Positions 43,208 to 52,882 of a stretch of DNA of 64,000 nucleotides are shown here, piece by piece. The notes beneath the pieces are model-generated. The model saw only the letters and a program-made list of their open reading frames with translations. It had not been told where the DNA came from and searched no databases. Numbering within the stretch: the stretch's first letter is position 1; every line of letters starts with the position of its first letter. The DNA lies in NCBI RefSeq assembly GCF_900110105.1, contig NZ_FOCL01000011.1, forward strand, positions 124,001 through 188,000, given 5' to 3'. The stretch comes from Mucilaginibacter gossypiicola. Its GTDB lineage: Bacteria > Bacteroidota > Bacteroidia > Sphingobacteriales > Sphingobacteriaceae. Made by a program: the position numbers and the translations under genes.

Positions 43208-46200
43208 TTAATTAATTGGTACATTACGCTGATGGCCATAACTGTCGGTTACGGTAACCGATGCCATGTTATCATCAATATTAATGAATCTGCCCGATTG
43301 CGACAAGAAAGAATTGCCATTATAAAACTCCTGTTTAGCAGTTTTACCGTTCTTGTATTTTATAGTTGCAAACGCATCAAGCGGCTGCAGGTTATACGTT
43401 TTAACCGGCCTTTTCAGTTCAAATAATTTCATAACATCACGGTTTTGTGTAGCCGCCAATAAGTAATTACCGCCGGCCCCTTTTAGCTTAACCAGGGCCT
43501 TACCATTGCCGGGTATATAAATACCGCATTGCATAATACTAAGTGGTTTAAAGCCTCCTTTACCGTCGCCTTTAAGCAGTAAACCATTAAAAGCATCGTA
43601 ACGGCCGGTTGCTACTTCGGTTCCGTAGTCATTACCATTCAGTGCAACATCCAGATTGCCATCACCATCAAAATCATCAACAGTAATGCCGCATAATTCA
43701 GACATTTGTGCTTCAACCGGCAGCGGAATAGCCGTAAACTTACCTCCGCCATCATTACGTAAATAAACCGATTGCAGATAGTTCACTTTTAAGCGAATAG
43801 CACCTTCACGCATTTTTGGCGTTATCACCGAATCCATAGTGGCTGTGGCAAACGAGCGGTAATTCTGGAACCTGATACGCATACTGATCATCTGCTTCAC
43901 GATATCATCACGACCGAAAGCGGGAAATTCCTGCAATTGCCCCTGCTGATCTTTCAGGAAAACAGAAGGGAAGGCATCATAGCTGCCATTCTTGTCAAAA
44001 TCTTTAGCAGTAATATAAATAGGGTACTGATCTGTTGCTTTATAAAAAGTATTAAGGCCTGTATTACCGACAATGTAATCCGTATCGCCGTCGTGGTCAA
44101 AATCGCCGGAGGCAATGGTGTTCCACCAGCCAAGCTTATTTTCAACACCGGTGCTTTGTGTTACATTTTTGTATACGCCGTGGTCGTTTTTAAGGAACGT
44201 GATCGGCATCCATTCGCCGGTAAGGATCAGATCTGGCCAGCCGTCATTATTAAAATCGGTAAACGTGGCATCGCAAACCAGGCCTATGTTATTCAACTCT
44301 TTTGCTACCGATGCAGATACGTCGGTAAACTTAACAACACCATTTTTGCTATCGTTACGCAAAATAAAGCTTGAAACGGGCTTAGGATAGTTCCATGGAT
44401 CAACACGCCCCGAAACAAACAGGTCCATTTTACCATCACGGTTTATATCTGCTGCTTTTACACACAGTTTGCTGGTATAGTTTTTTGGCAGGGCATCGGG
44501 CTGTAGTTTAAAGTTTCCTTTGCCATCATTAACATAAATCCTATCCTGGTAATTCGACGAACCTGGCTCGCTTTCATAGCCGCCGCTGGCAACATAAAGA
44601 TCAAGGTCGCCATCGCCGTCGGCATCAAAAAGCAGCATACCTTCGTCCTTCACCCTTACCGGCGATATCATATGCGCCATATCGTTAGGGTTACCAACAG
44701 GAGCCATAGTTTTAGGCTGAGGCACCAAATCCCGCTGTATAAACTTGCCATTAGCCTGCTGTAATAGCAGCTGTGCCGGATATTTGGTAGTGCCGCCAAC
44801 CACCATATCATCAAAACCATTGCCATCTACGTCGCCTACCGCTACGGCCGGTGTATATTCTGATAATTTATGCGGAAGTAGTTTTTGAACGTTAAAGTCG
44901 ATGTAATCCTGATCATTATGCTTGTAGGTGATCCCTGCTGACCGGGTAATATCTTTAAATAAAGCGGTGTTATCAACCGAAGGTTGCTTATTACTATAAT
45001 CAAGCTTTGCATCTCCAATTTTAACATGGAGCGTCTGGTTGGTTTTAACGTTGGTAAGCACCTGTTTTTTGCCATTATCCCAGCGGACCACTACCGAATC
45101 AAGGTTAGATACATTACCTAAACCAAAGTGAGCAATATTCTGTATGGTTGATAAATAACCGCGGTAAGGCGTATTTTCATAGTACTGGTGTTTGCCATGA
45201 CCATAATAGATATCAGCAAAGGCACCAAGGCCGTTCAGGTTTTTAGGGCCGCCATGAAACTGTATATGTAAGTAGTTATTACTGTTAATTGCATTTTTGC
45301 GGGATGTGTTTTTGTAAATGAATGCCTCATCATCGATATTATTGATAACCATATCCATGGTACCATCGTTATCGAGGTCGGCATAGGCACATCCGTTTGA
45401 GAAAGAAGGGGTGCCAAGTCCCCAGCTTTTAGTTACGTCTTCAAATTGCACGCCATTGGTATTGCGAAAAGCATAATTAGGTATTTTCACAACGGGGATC
45501 TGGTCGAGCACCTGCTGGGTTGAAGCTACCGAGTAGGCCATTTGCCTGAAAGTTATAAAATCATGATCGGTTACATCACGGGGGTAGCCATTGGTTATCA
45601 CAATATCGCGGTAGCCGTCGTTGTCAAAATCGGTTATCATAGGCCCCCAGCTCCAGTCTGTTTGCCCAACACCACTTAAAAACGCCACATCGCTAAATGA
45701 GGGATCGCCAATAGAATCATTTTGCCCAAGGCGCGGGCCGTTATTCAGTTGTAAAGTATTACGGGTATACTGGTACTGGTATTTATACCTGTCGAAATTT
45801 TGAAATATCTGGTAATTATTTGGCGGCATGAACATCTTTTTCCGGTAGTTATCCTCGGGGTTCATGTCAACCTCAAAAACATCGGCAAGGCCGTCGTTAT
45901 TCACATCTTCAATATCCTGCCCCATGGAACTAAATGCAGTATGTTTAAAATATTCCTGTACCTTATCGGTAAAGGTTCCGTTGCCATTATTGATATATAA
46001 AATATTGTCGGTTAAAAAATCGTTAGTTACGTAAATATCTTTCCAGCCGTCGCGGTTAATATCCACTATAGTAGCGGCATGGCCATAACCTTCGGTACCA
46101 ATGCCTGCCTGTTTGGATACATTAGTATAAACCGGATGTTTTAATACCGGGTCCCAGTCGCAACGATAAAGCTGCCCTGTACTACGGTGGGTGCCGTTTG

Positions 46201-46822
46201 TAATTATCGGCCTAAAAGTGCTTTGATTATCACCGGCCACGGCCTCGTTAACAGTGAGGTACATATCCAGATCGCCATCGTTATCATAATCAAAAAACGA
46301 TGCCATGGTTGAGTGGAGCTTTACATTAAGGCCGTACTCTTTAGCCATTTCTTTAAAGCGTGGTATGCCATCTTTACCTATTCCCTGGTTTACATAAAGC
46401 AGGTTTGTACGCTTAACCGAATCATCAAGCAAAGTGTAGCACACATATATATCCATAAGGCCATCGTTGTTAATATCAACAACAGCCACGCCCCTGCCCC
46501 ATCCGCCGCTGCCGCCAACACCTGCCGTTGACGTAACATCATCAAACTTCATATCCCCTTTGTTAAGGTAAAGCTTATTTGATGTGGTATTGGCAACAAA
46601 GTAAATATCCTGTAGCCCATCGTTATTAAAATCGCCAATGCCTACGCCACCTCCGTTGTAAAGGTTAAGCTTGGTAAGCGGGTTTATGGCATCATTTTCA
46701 ACAATTTTATTATTGAAGGTGATCCCGGAATGTGAAGAAGGGATCTGTTCAAAAAGGGTAGCTTTTTTACAAGCACCAAATAAAACGGCAACCAGGCATA
46801 TTAGGGGAAAGGTGTACTTCAT
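43208..46822 (-). CDS. Giant FG-GAP / ASPIC-UnbV repeat lipoprotein
   Basis: A 1204-residue lipoprotein (LFGAC, Cys18). It has two large sets of FG-GAP/VCBS repeats (DFNNDGLQDIYF, DINNDGLMDIYV, DYDNDGDLDMYL, DINRDGWKDIYV, DVNNDGLADVFE, DFDNDGYRDIVI, DLDNDGTMDMVI, then DVDGNGFDDMVV, DADGDGDLDLYV, DINRDGKMDLFV, DFNNDGWPDLIL and DFDGDGNLDVAL). Between them, at ~515-610, lies the ASPIC/UnbV domain (YLHIQFHG...LGAFADIYYGHGKHQYYENT...SVVVRWDNGK). Such proteins are often encoded after SusC/SusD pairs; their role is unproved, probably ligand or matrix binding at the surface. Confidence 0.9.
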   Translation of the reverse strand: MKYTFPLICLVAVLFGACKKATLFEQIPSSHSGITFNNKIVENDAINPLTKLNLYNGGGVGIGDFNNDGLQDIYFVANTTSNKLYLNKGDMKFDDVTSTAGVGGSGGWGRGVAVVDINNDGLMDIYVCYTLLDDSVKRTNLLYVNQGIGKDGIPRFKEMAKEYGLNVKLHSTMASFFDYDNDGDLDMYLTVNEAVAGDNQSTFRPIITNGTHRSTGQLYRCDWDPVLKHPVYTNVSKQAGIGTEGYGHAATIVDINRDGWKDIYVTNDFLTDNILYINNGNGTFTDKVQEYFKHTAFSSMGQDIEDVNNDGLADVFEVDMNPEDNYRKKMFMPPNNYQIFQNFDRYKYQYQYTRNTLQLNNGPRLGQNDSIGDPSFSDVAFLSGVGQTDWSWGPMITDFDNDGYRDIVITNGYPRDVTDHDFITFRQMAYSVASTQQVLDQIPVVKIPNYAFRNTNGVQFEDVTKSWGLGTPSFSNGCAYADLDNDGTMDMVINNIDDEAFIYKNTSRKNAINSNNYLHIQFHGGPKNLNGLGAFADIYYGHGKHQYYENTPYRGYLSTIQNIAHFGLGNVSNLDSVVVRWDNGKKQVLTNVKTNQTLHVKIGDAKLDYSNKQPSVDNTALFKDITRSAGITYKHNDQDYIDFNVQKLLPHKLSEYTPAVAVGDVDGNGFDDMVVGGTTKYPAQLLLQQANGKFIQRDLVPQPKTMAPVGNPNDMAHMISPVRVKDEGMLLFDADGDGDLDLYVASGGYESEPGSSNYQDRIYVNDGKGNFKLQPDALPKNYTSKLCVKAADINRDGKMDLFVSGRVDPWNYPKPVSSFILRNDSKNGVVKFTDVSASVAKELNNIGLVCDATFTDFNNDGWPDLILTGEWMPITFLKNDHGVYKNVTQSTGVENKLGWWNTIASGDFDHDGDTDYIVGNTGLNTFYKATDQYPIYITAKDFDKNGSYDAFPSVFLKDQQGQLQEFPAFGRDDIVKQMISMRIRFQNYRSFATATMDSVITPKMREGAIRLKVNYLQSVYLRNDGGGKFTAIPLPVEAQMSELCGITVDDFDGDGNLDVALNGNDYGTEVATGRYDAFNGLLLKGDGKGGFKPLSIMQCGIYIPGNGKALVKLKGAGGNYLLAATQNRDVMKLFELKRPVKTYNLQPLDAFATIKYKNGKTAKQEFYNGNSFLSQSGRFINIDDNMASVTVTDSYGHQRNVPIN

Positions 46823-46840
46823 TATTGGTTAATAAGCTAT

Positions 46841-46870
46841 AAAAAAAGGTGGAGATAATCATCTCCACCT
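46841..46870 (-). terminator. Hairpin with T run between susD and the ASPIC gene
   Basis: AGGTGGAGAT (46847-46856) and ATCTCCACCT (46861-46870) form a perfect 10-base stem. On the minus strand it is followed by seven T, as in intrinsic terminators. It would end susCD transcripts in part and lower expression of the genes beyond. Confidence 0.8.
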
Positions 46871-46899
46871 AAAGTTAAATATTTAAAATCAATGGTTAA

Positions 46900-48669
46900 T
46901 TAATAACCAGGATTTTGTTTAAGTTTTGAAGTTCCTGTAGAACCAGAAAGGTCAATTTCGCTTTGAGGAATAGCATAGTACTCGTTTCTGCCTTTGGTGA
47001 AGTGAGCACCGTTTAGCTGCGAGTTAGTGTTGATATCATATGCGAAGAACGCATTGATTTCATCAGCCATGCTACCTGTACCCTGATCCCAGCGCTGTAA
47101 GTCAAAGAAACGCTGACCTTCCATAGCCAATTCCAATTTACGCTCAAAGTGGATAGCAGTACGGGCATAAGTTTTATCGGCAAATGCACCGGCAGGGTAA
47201 GGTTTAACCAAATAATTATCTGCAGGAGTTGTCTTTGTTGTATACTCAGATTTTGACGGATCATATACTGAATTTTTGTATACCCACCAAATAGGGTTTG
47301 CAGCACGGTTACGAACCAGGTTTACATATTCTAAAGCTTTATCAGTACTTCCGGCTTCAACTTCGGCTTCTGCAGCCATCAGTAACACATCGCTCCAACG
47401 CATTAAGTTAACATTGTTTGAGGTAACCTCGTTAGCAGCCCAGTAGTTTTCAGTACTTGAGTTGGTGCCTTTTTCGGCAGATGAATAAACGTTTTTACGT
47501 GGGTTGAAAACACCATCCGTAGGGTCACGGATCCAGCTTGCAGGAGGATTGCCCCAGTCAAGATAAGGAATGTTAGGACGGCCCATAGTGATATCAATAC
47601 GAGGGTCAAGAGTACCTGTATACGGATCGGTTTTACCACTTACTTTTTTATCCTTATTATAGTCTGTAAACAACGGTAGGCCATTAGCATCAGTTTTGTA
47701 AGAGTTACCTAACGACTGTGAAGGGTTAAACCAACCGCAGCATGCACCAGGGCCGCTATTGTAAGGGAAGTTCAACTCATCGCCGGTATTACCATTATTA
47801 CCACCCGAGTTATCGTTAACAGAGGCCTGTGCGGCAAATACCGATTCAACGCTATTTTTTTGACCAGCCTGAGGGCTAAAGTTCTTCTGCATGTTATCGT
47901 TCAATGCAAAGTGGTCGCCGCTTGGTTTTGTACCGTTAGGGATCAGGTTATCATATAACGCTTTAGCTTCAGCAAATTTGTGCTGGAACATTTTTGCTTT
48001 TGCCATATAAGCCATAGCAATCCATTTGTTAGCACGGCCTTTTTGTGATTGTGCGGCTGGGATATTATCAATGCCAGCTTGTAAATCAGCTTCGATGTTT
48101 GGCCAGATATCCTTATCATTTGGCTGATTGGCATCAGCTTGCGTTTCATCAATGTAAGGGATCATGTTGTACATTTTCTTAAGCTCCATGTAATAGAAAG
48201 CTCTTAAGAAACGGGCCTCGCCGGTAATCCTTTTTACATCATCAGCGCCGATATCTTTGGCTAATGGCAATGTACGTAAAACGTCATTTGCGCGGCTTAC
48301 GCCATTGAAGCAAAGCTGGTATTTTGATTTAATGTAAGCATTAGAAGTTGAATAGGTAAAGTTACCAACAGGTAAGGCATCGTTACCACCATCCGATGGT
48401 TCCGACCCTTTGTAAGCATCACCTGCGGCAACGCTACCAAACAACCAGTTTGAACCTGCAGCGTTTATACCGCCGCCATTACCGCCCACACCGTCTAACA
48501 GTGAATAAGTACCGATAAGCAAGCTTTCAACACCAGTTTTATTGGCAACAATATTGGGGCTTAAGCTTTGCAGGATGGGCCTGTTAAGCATATCCTTGCG
48601 GCATGCATACACCAGGCACACCAACAGCGATGCTATTGGTATGATCAGTTTTATTTGATTTTTTTTCAT
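46900..48669 (-). CDS. SusD/RagB family outer-membrane lipoprotein
   Basis: A 589-residue surface lipoprotein (VYAC, Cys23) that captures substrate at the cell surface for the partner SusC channel. TPR-like helices are at ~90-220 (NDVLRTLPLAKDIGADDVKRITGEARFLRAFYYMELKKMYN) and the C-terminal RagB/SusD part contains RTAIHFERKLELAMEGQRFFDLQRW and NARNEYYAIPQSEID-like sequence (GRNEYYAIPQSEID). Gene order susC-susD with a 28-base gap. Substrate not known. Confidence 0.95.
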   Translation of the reverse strand: MKKNQIKLIIPIASLLVCLVYACRKDMLNRPILQSLSPNIVANKTGVESLLIGTYSLLDGVGGNGGGINAAGSNWLFGSVAAGDAYKGSEPSDGGNDALPVGNFTYSTSNAYIKSKYQLCFNGVSRANDVLRTLPLAKDIGADDVKRITGEARFLRAFYYMELKKMYNMIPYIDETQADANQPNDKDIWPNIEADLQAGIDNIPAAQSQKGRANKWIAMAYMAKAKMFQHKFAEAKALYDNLIPNGTKPSGDHFALNDNMQKNFSPQAGQKNSVESVFAAQASVNDNSGGNNGNTGDELNFPYNSGPGACCGWFNPSQSLGNSYKTDANGLPLFTDYNKDKKVSGKTDPYTGTLDPRIDITMGRPNIPYLDWGNPPASWIRDPTDGVFNPRKNVYSSAEKGTNSSTENYWAANEVTSNNVNLMRWSDVLLMAAEAEVEAGSTDKALEYVNLVRNRAANPIWWVYKNSVYDPSKSEYTTKTTPADNYLVKPYPAGAFADKTYARTAIHFERKLELAMEGQRFFDLQRWDQGTGSMADEINAFFAYDINTNSQLNGAHFTKGRNEYYAIPQSEIDLSGSTGTSKLKQNPGY

Positions 48670-48697
48670 AACTTTTATATTAAAAATTTATCACACA

Positions 48698-51600
48698 TTA
48701 AAAAGAGGCGTTAACACCGATATTGTACATCTTCTGCCCTGCAGGATAGTTACCAAAGTCGATACCGAAGCTGGTATTGTTAGTGAGGTTTGAAGGCTGA
48801 AGCTCAGGATCTAAACCAGAGTATTTAGTAATAGTGAATAAATTGTTTGCTAATAGATAAAATCTTAATCTCTTAATGCCCAAAGCCTTGATTTGAGAAT
48901 TTGGTACAGTATAACCCAATGTTAATGATTTTAACCTAACATAGGTACCGCTTTCAACATACCATGAGTTTGGATCACCAGTATTATCAGCGTTGGCAGT
49001 ACGGGTTAATACCGGGATAGTTGCCTGGCTGTTATCAGCACCTGGTTTCCAAACTTTAGGGCCTAATATATCGGCACTTACGTTACCTGTAAATACTTGT
49101 GGGAAATAAGTCCAGTATTTAATGTAATTGAAGATCTTGCCACCGAATGAACCGTAAAGGAAGGCATTCAGATCGAAGTTTTTGTAACTAACGTTAAGTG
49201 TAAAGCCACCTGTAAATTTAGGATTAGGGTTACCGATAAATGTTTTGTCGGCAGAGGTGATCTTACCGTCGCCGTTAACGTCGGCATATTTAAATAAACC
49301 TGGTCTTGCGTTAACATCAGTTGGTGAAGCGGCTATATCAGCAGCATCACGGTATAAGCCGATAACTTTATATCCGTAAAATTCGCCCACTGGCTGGCCT
49401 GGCTGTAACCTTACAAAGTTTTGTATACGGGTTGAACCATCGCTGTTACGATCCTGGTATTTAAGGCCATTCAAATCGGTAACAAGGTTTGAGTAATGGC
49501 TTGCGTTCAGGCTCAGGTCGTATTTCCAATCGCTACCTACGTTTCCATGATAGCTGGCAACAATCTCAAAACCTTTATTTTTAATATTACCACCATTAAC
49601 ATATGGTAAGTTTGAAACTGCGGCCGGAGCTAATGAAATTGCCGGATCGGTTGACTGGAATAATAAACCGGTAACTGATTTCTGGAAATACTCGAATGTG
49701 AAATCTAATTTATTGTTAAACAAGGTTGCATCAAAACCAATATTCTTGATCTTATCAGTTTCCCATGAAGTAGCTAAGTTACCTTGTTGTATACGGTATA
49801 AACCTGTAACGGTTGAGTTACCTGTACCGGTAATGTCATAGTTTGCATTACCATTTGACTGGGCGTATAAGCTATAAGCGTTGCTTAAGCGGGTTTCAAC
49901 ACCTGCAAGTGAACCAAGACTACCGTAGCTTGCACGGATCTTCATGTCGTTAAGCCAGCTAACATCTTTCAGGAACGCTTCTTTTGAGATCCTCCAACCA
50001 GCGGTTACTGCCGGGAAAGTACCCCATTGATGACCAGGAGAGAAATATGAAGAGCCATCACGGCGAACTGTTGCACCTAAGATATACTTATCATTGAACT
50101 GGTAATCCAACTTTGCGAAATATGAAAGCAGGCCAGAATCAAAAAGCTGATCGACAGCAGTACTTGGTGGATTAGCACCGTTGGCTACAGTTACGTAGTT
50201 AGGATCGAACGAAATATTATAGTTACCGCCACCTGCACGGATACCGCGTTTGTAAGTGGTTATAGCCTCAGAACCAAGCAACAAATTAATACTATGTTTG
50301 CCAAACTGTTGTTTATAGTTTAAAGTGTTAGTCCAGGTATATTGGCTGTTATAGCCTGCAACTTCAGTAAAACCATTGGTTGAGGTGTTACCTTCTGAGT
50401 TTTCGTATGCAGGTACGGTAAAGTAATAGTAATAGTAGTTATCAACAGCACCACCAAACTGAGTACGGATGGTAAAATGTTTCAGGAAGTCGGCCTCTGC
50501 ATAAAGGTTACCGGTTATGTCCCAGTTATTATTCTTATTATTTTTTGTACGTTCCTGAACGGCAACCGGGTTACTTGAGTTACCTAAGCTGCCTGAGCGG
50601 GTACCGGCATAGTTGCCCATGATATCATAAACCGGAATGATAGGTGGTTCACGATAGATGTATGATATAGCGTTACCTTCGTTTTGGTTATTGCTTACGT
50701 TAGGGTTTCTTTTATAGAAGATGTACGCGTTTTCACCCACACGAATATGAGGACCGACAGCAAAATTGGTGTTAATCCTGGCTGCATACCTTTTAAAATA
50801 TGTGTCTATCAAAGTACCTTGTTGATTAAGATAGCTTATAGACATCAGGTAGGTAGATTTTTCGCTACCGCCGCTTGCTGTAATGTTATGGCTTTGTATT
50901 GGAGCAGGCTTAAACACCTCATGAAACCAGTCGGTACCTTGTTTGTTGGCACGAGTGATTTGATTATCAGGTAAACTTGCTGGGTGAAGGCTATAAGTTG
51001 AGGGATCAGTATTAGGATCACCTGCATGGGCACCAGCTGGTGTAATGTAGTCTGGGATTGTCCAGGTACCGGTTTTTCCGGGATCATATTGTGGGTTACC
51101 ACCAGCCAAAGGACTGGTACCATCAGCATTGGGGCTGTTTTTGTATGATTCATAAATAGCCTCAACATAAGTTTTGGTATCGGCAAGTTTAAAACCATCT
51201 TTTAATGGCCTTTGTGTACCGTAGTAAGCGTCATAGCTAATAGTTGCTGCGCCGCTTTTACCTTTTTTGGTTGTTACCACAACAACACCGTTTGAACCAC
51301 GCACACCGTAAATTGATGCCTGACCATCTTTCAATACCTGCATTGATTCGATATCGTTAGGGTTGATATCATTCAATGAACCCTGAACCCCATCTATTAT
51401 GATAAGCGGCGCAGTACTGAAGATAGAGCCCACACCACGTACGTTAACAGTAGTATTGGCACCAGGGTTACCTGAGTTAACTACAGTAACACCAGCTGCA
51501 GTACCCTGAAGTAAGCTGGCCGTATTTGATGCAGGTACTGTTTTCATGGTTGCAACGTTAACCACCGATACCGAACCGGTGATATCTTTTTTACGCTGAG

Positions 51601-51949
51601 CGGTGTAACCTGTTACTACCACCTCATTAAGTGAGCTGCTGCCCGATTGCAGTGTTACGCGCAGGTTTACATCGGTACCTATTTTAACCTCGGTACTTTG
51701 ATAACCGATGTATGATACTACCAACGTATTGCCTGGGCTAAGGGTTAAGGTAAATTCACCGTTAACATCAGTTACAGTACCGGTACTTGTACCTTTGACG
51801 CGTATGGAGGCGCCAACAATAGGTAACTTATCGTCGGAGCCGATAACTTTACCTTTGTACTTTGTTTGGGCTGTAACTACCAATGAAGATACCAGGCAGC
51901 ATAGCAGCAAGCCCAAGTATCTTCCTTTTAGGAGTAAACTTTTAAACAT
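48698..51949 (-). CDS. SusC/RagA family TonB-linked outer-membrane protein
   Basis: A 1083-residue TonB-dependent channel. After the signal peptide (ending VVTAQ) comes a carboxypeptidase-regulatory-like domain (~30-115: GKVIGSDDKLPIVGASIRVKG), then LNEVVVTGYTAQRKKDITGSV (TonB box and plug start, ~108-130), the plug domain (VNVRGVGSIFSTAPLIIIDGVQGS, ~165-200) and a 22-strand barrel to the C-terminal YNIGVNASF. It imports the oligomer recognised by SusD. An upstream gap of 933 bases carries the probable operator. Confidence 0.96.
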   Translation of the reverse strand: MFKSLLLKGRYLGLLLCCLVSSLVVTAQTKYKGKVIGSDDKLPIVGASIRVKGTSTGTVTDVNGEFTLTLSPGNTLVVSYIGYQSTEVKIGTDVNLRVTLQSGSSSLNEVVVTGYTAQRKKDITGSVSVVNVATMKTVPASNTASLLQGTAAGVTVVNSGNPGANTTVNVRGVGSIFSTAPLIIIDGVQGSLNDINPNDIESMQVLKDGQASIYGVRGSNGVVVVTTKKGKSGAATISYDAYYGTQRPLKDGFKLADTKTYVEAIYESYKNSPNADGTSPLAGGNPQYDPGKTGTWTIPDYITPAGAHAGDPNTDPSTYSLHPASLPDNQITRANKQGTDWFHEVFKPAPIQSHNITASGGSEKSTYLMSISYLNQQGTLIDTYFKRYAARINTNFAVGPHIRVGENAYIFYKRNPNVSNNQNEGNAISYIYREPPIIPVYDIMGNYAGTRSGSLGNSSNPVAVQERTKNNKNNNWDITGNLYAEADFLKHFTIRTQFGGAVDNYYYYYFTVPAYENSEGNTSTNGFTEVAGYNSQYTWTNTLNYKQQFGKHSINLLLGSEAITTYKRGIRAGGGNYNISFDPNYVTVANGANPPSTAVDQLFDSGLLSYFAKLDYQFNDKYILGATVRRDGSSYFSPGHQWGTFPAVTAGWRISKEAFLKDVSWLNDMKIRASYGSLGSLAGVETRLSNAYSLYAQSNGNANYDITGTGNSTVTGLYRIQQGNLATSWETDKIKNIGFDATLFNNKLDFTFEYFQKSVTGLLFQSTDPAISLAPAAVSNLPYVNGGNIKNKGFEIVASYHGNVGSDWKYDLSLNASHYSNLVTDLNGLKYQDRNSDGSTRIQNFVRLQPGQPVGEFYGYKVIGLYRDAADIAASPTDVNARPGLFKYADVNGDGKITSADKTFIGNPNPKFTGGFTLNVSYKNFDLNAFLYGSFGGKIFNYIKYWTYFPQVFTGNVSADILGPKVWKPGADNSQATIPVLTRTANADNTGDPNSWYVESGTYVRLKSLTLGYTVPNSQIKALGIKRLRFYLLANNLFTITKYSGLDPELQPSNLTNNTSFGIDFGNYPAGQKMYNIGVNASF

Positions 51950-52308
51950 GAGATTGAGATTTAGTTGATTAATATATTTGATTTAAGCTTTTAAGTCGAT
52001 AATTGGTGGGTTATGTTTTAAAATGAAAAATTGCACACTTGCGGGTAACCGATTTTAACGGGGCAGTTGTGAGATAAGCCCTGTTAAACAGATTATTTGA
52101 AGATGAAGTGCTGGAAAGTGAAAAATGTAAAGGTTTTATCATATGATCTTCTCTCGTATAAATTTTAAACTTTCTATCCGTGTTATCACCTTTTATGTTC
52201 CCCGCTACCGAAGCAACATTAAAGTTAAAATGTTATAATAATATTAGATTTTGAACGATTTCTGCCTTAACAGAAATTTATATTGGCTATGGAACTAATG
52301 TAATTAGT

Positions 52309-52323
52309 GTGTACTGTATACAC
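52309..52323. promoter_or_regulatory. Probable operator, copy A (GTGTA-N5-TACAC)
   Basis: GTGTACTGTATACAC; the flanking T52308/A52324 extend the half-sites to six bases. The same dyad lies between the NUDIX regulator and the GH3 gene. About 360 bases upstream of the susC start. Confidence 0.6.
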
Positions 52324-52770
52324 AAGTAAAAAAAGCAGATTTACAAATTAATTATTTATAGACTGCTTTATCCGTTAAAATTACAAATTGGAACCCTTTC
52401 GTTATTACATTATTAATACACAACCTGTTTTTTTATCAATATCGTATTGTAAAAATGTTGCTATTATTCAATAACGGTTGTGCAAAATTTATTAAAACAA
52501 TAAATATCACGGTAACGGGCATGTTACCTCTAATATTTTAATCCAATTTTAATGTGCCTGGCTAAATTGCAGCAATTTACCAAAGTGTTAAAATATCATC
52601 ACACTTTGCAAATACCGTCACGGCGACATTTATTATTAATTACACAATAATAAATGTTAAATACACATTTACACAAGCAGTACTTTTTAAACAATAAATG
52701 TTCAAATTACATTTATTGCAATCGATTTCACACCAATTACACAACATTTTGCACACTTTTTTCAAAACAA

Positions 52771-52805
52771 AACAGCACCGGTAAAATTTACTTACCGGTG
52801 CTGTT
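52771..52805 (-). terminator. Terminator of the GH3 gene
   Basis: AACAGCACCGGTAA (52771-52784) and TTACCGGTGCTGTT (52792-52805) are a perfect 14-base stem 78 bases beyond the GH3 stop; on the minus strand TTTTG repeats follow it. Confidence 0.75.
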
Positions 52806-52882
52806 CAGATATTTTCATGTATCAAAAAATACCTTTGCTATTTTTAACAAAGTGCTAAAAATGTATTATACTTTAAATGGCA

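Larger units (their letters stand above)
51950..52882. other. Long A/T-rich region between susC and the GH3 gene
   Basis: A 933-base non-coding stretch. It holds the GTGTA-N5-TACAC dyad at 52309-52323, a terminator for the GH3 gene at 52771-52805 and otherwise low-complexity A/T-rich sequence with no gene I can support. It probably includes the susC promoter and a long leader. Confidence 0.7.

Noticed and set aside
43937..44390. Plus-strand frames opposite the ASPIC lipoprotein
   Set aside because: No domains, antisense to a clear gene with continuous FG-GAP repeats.
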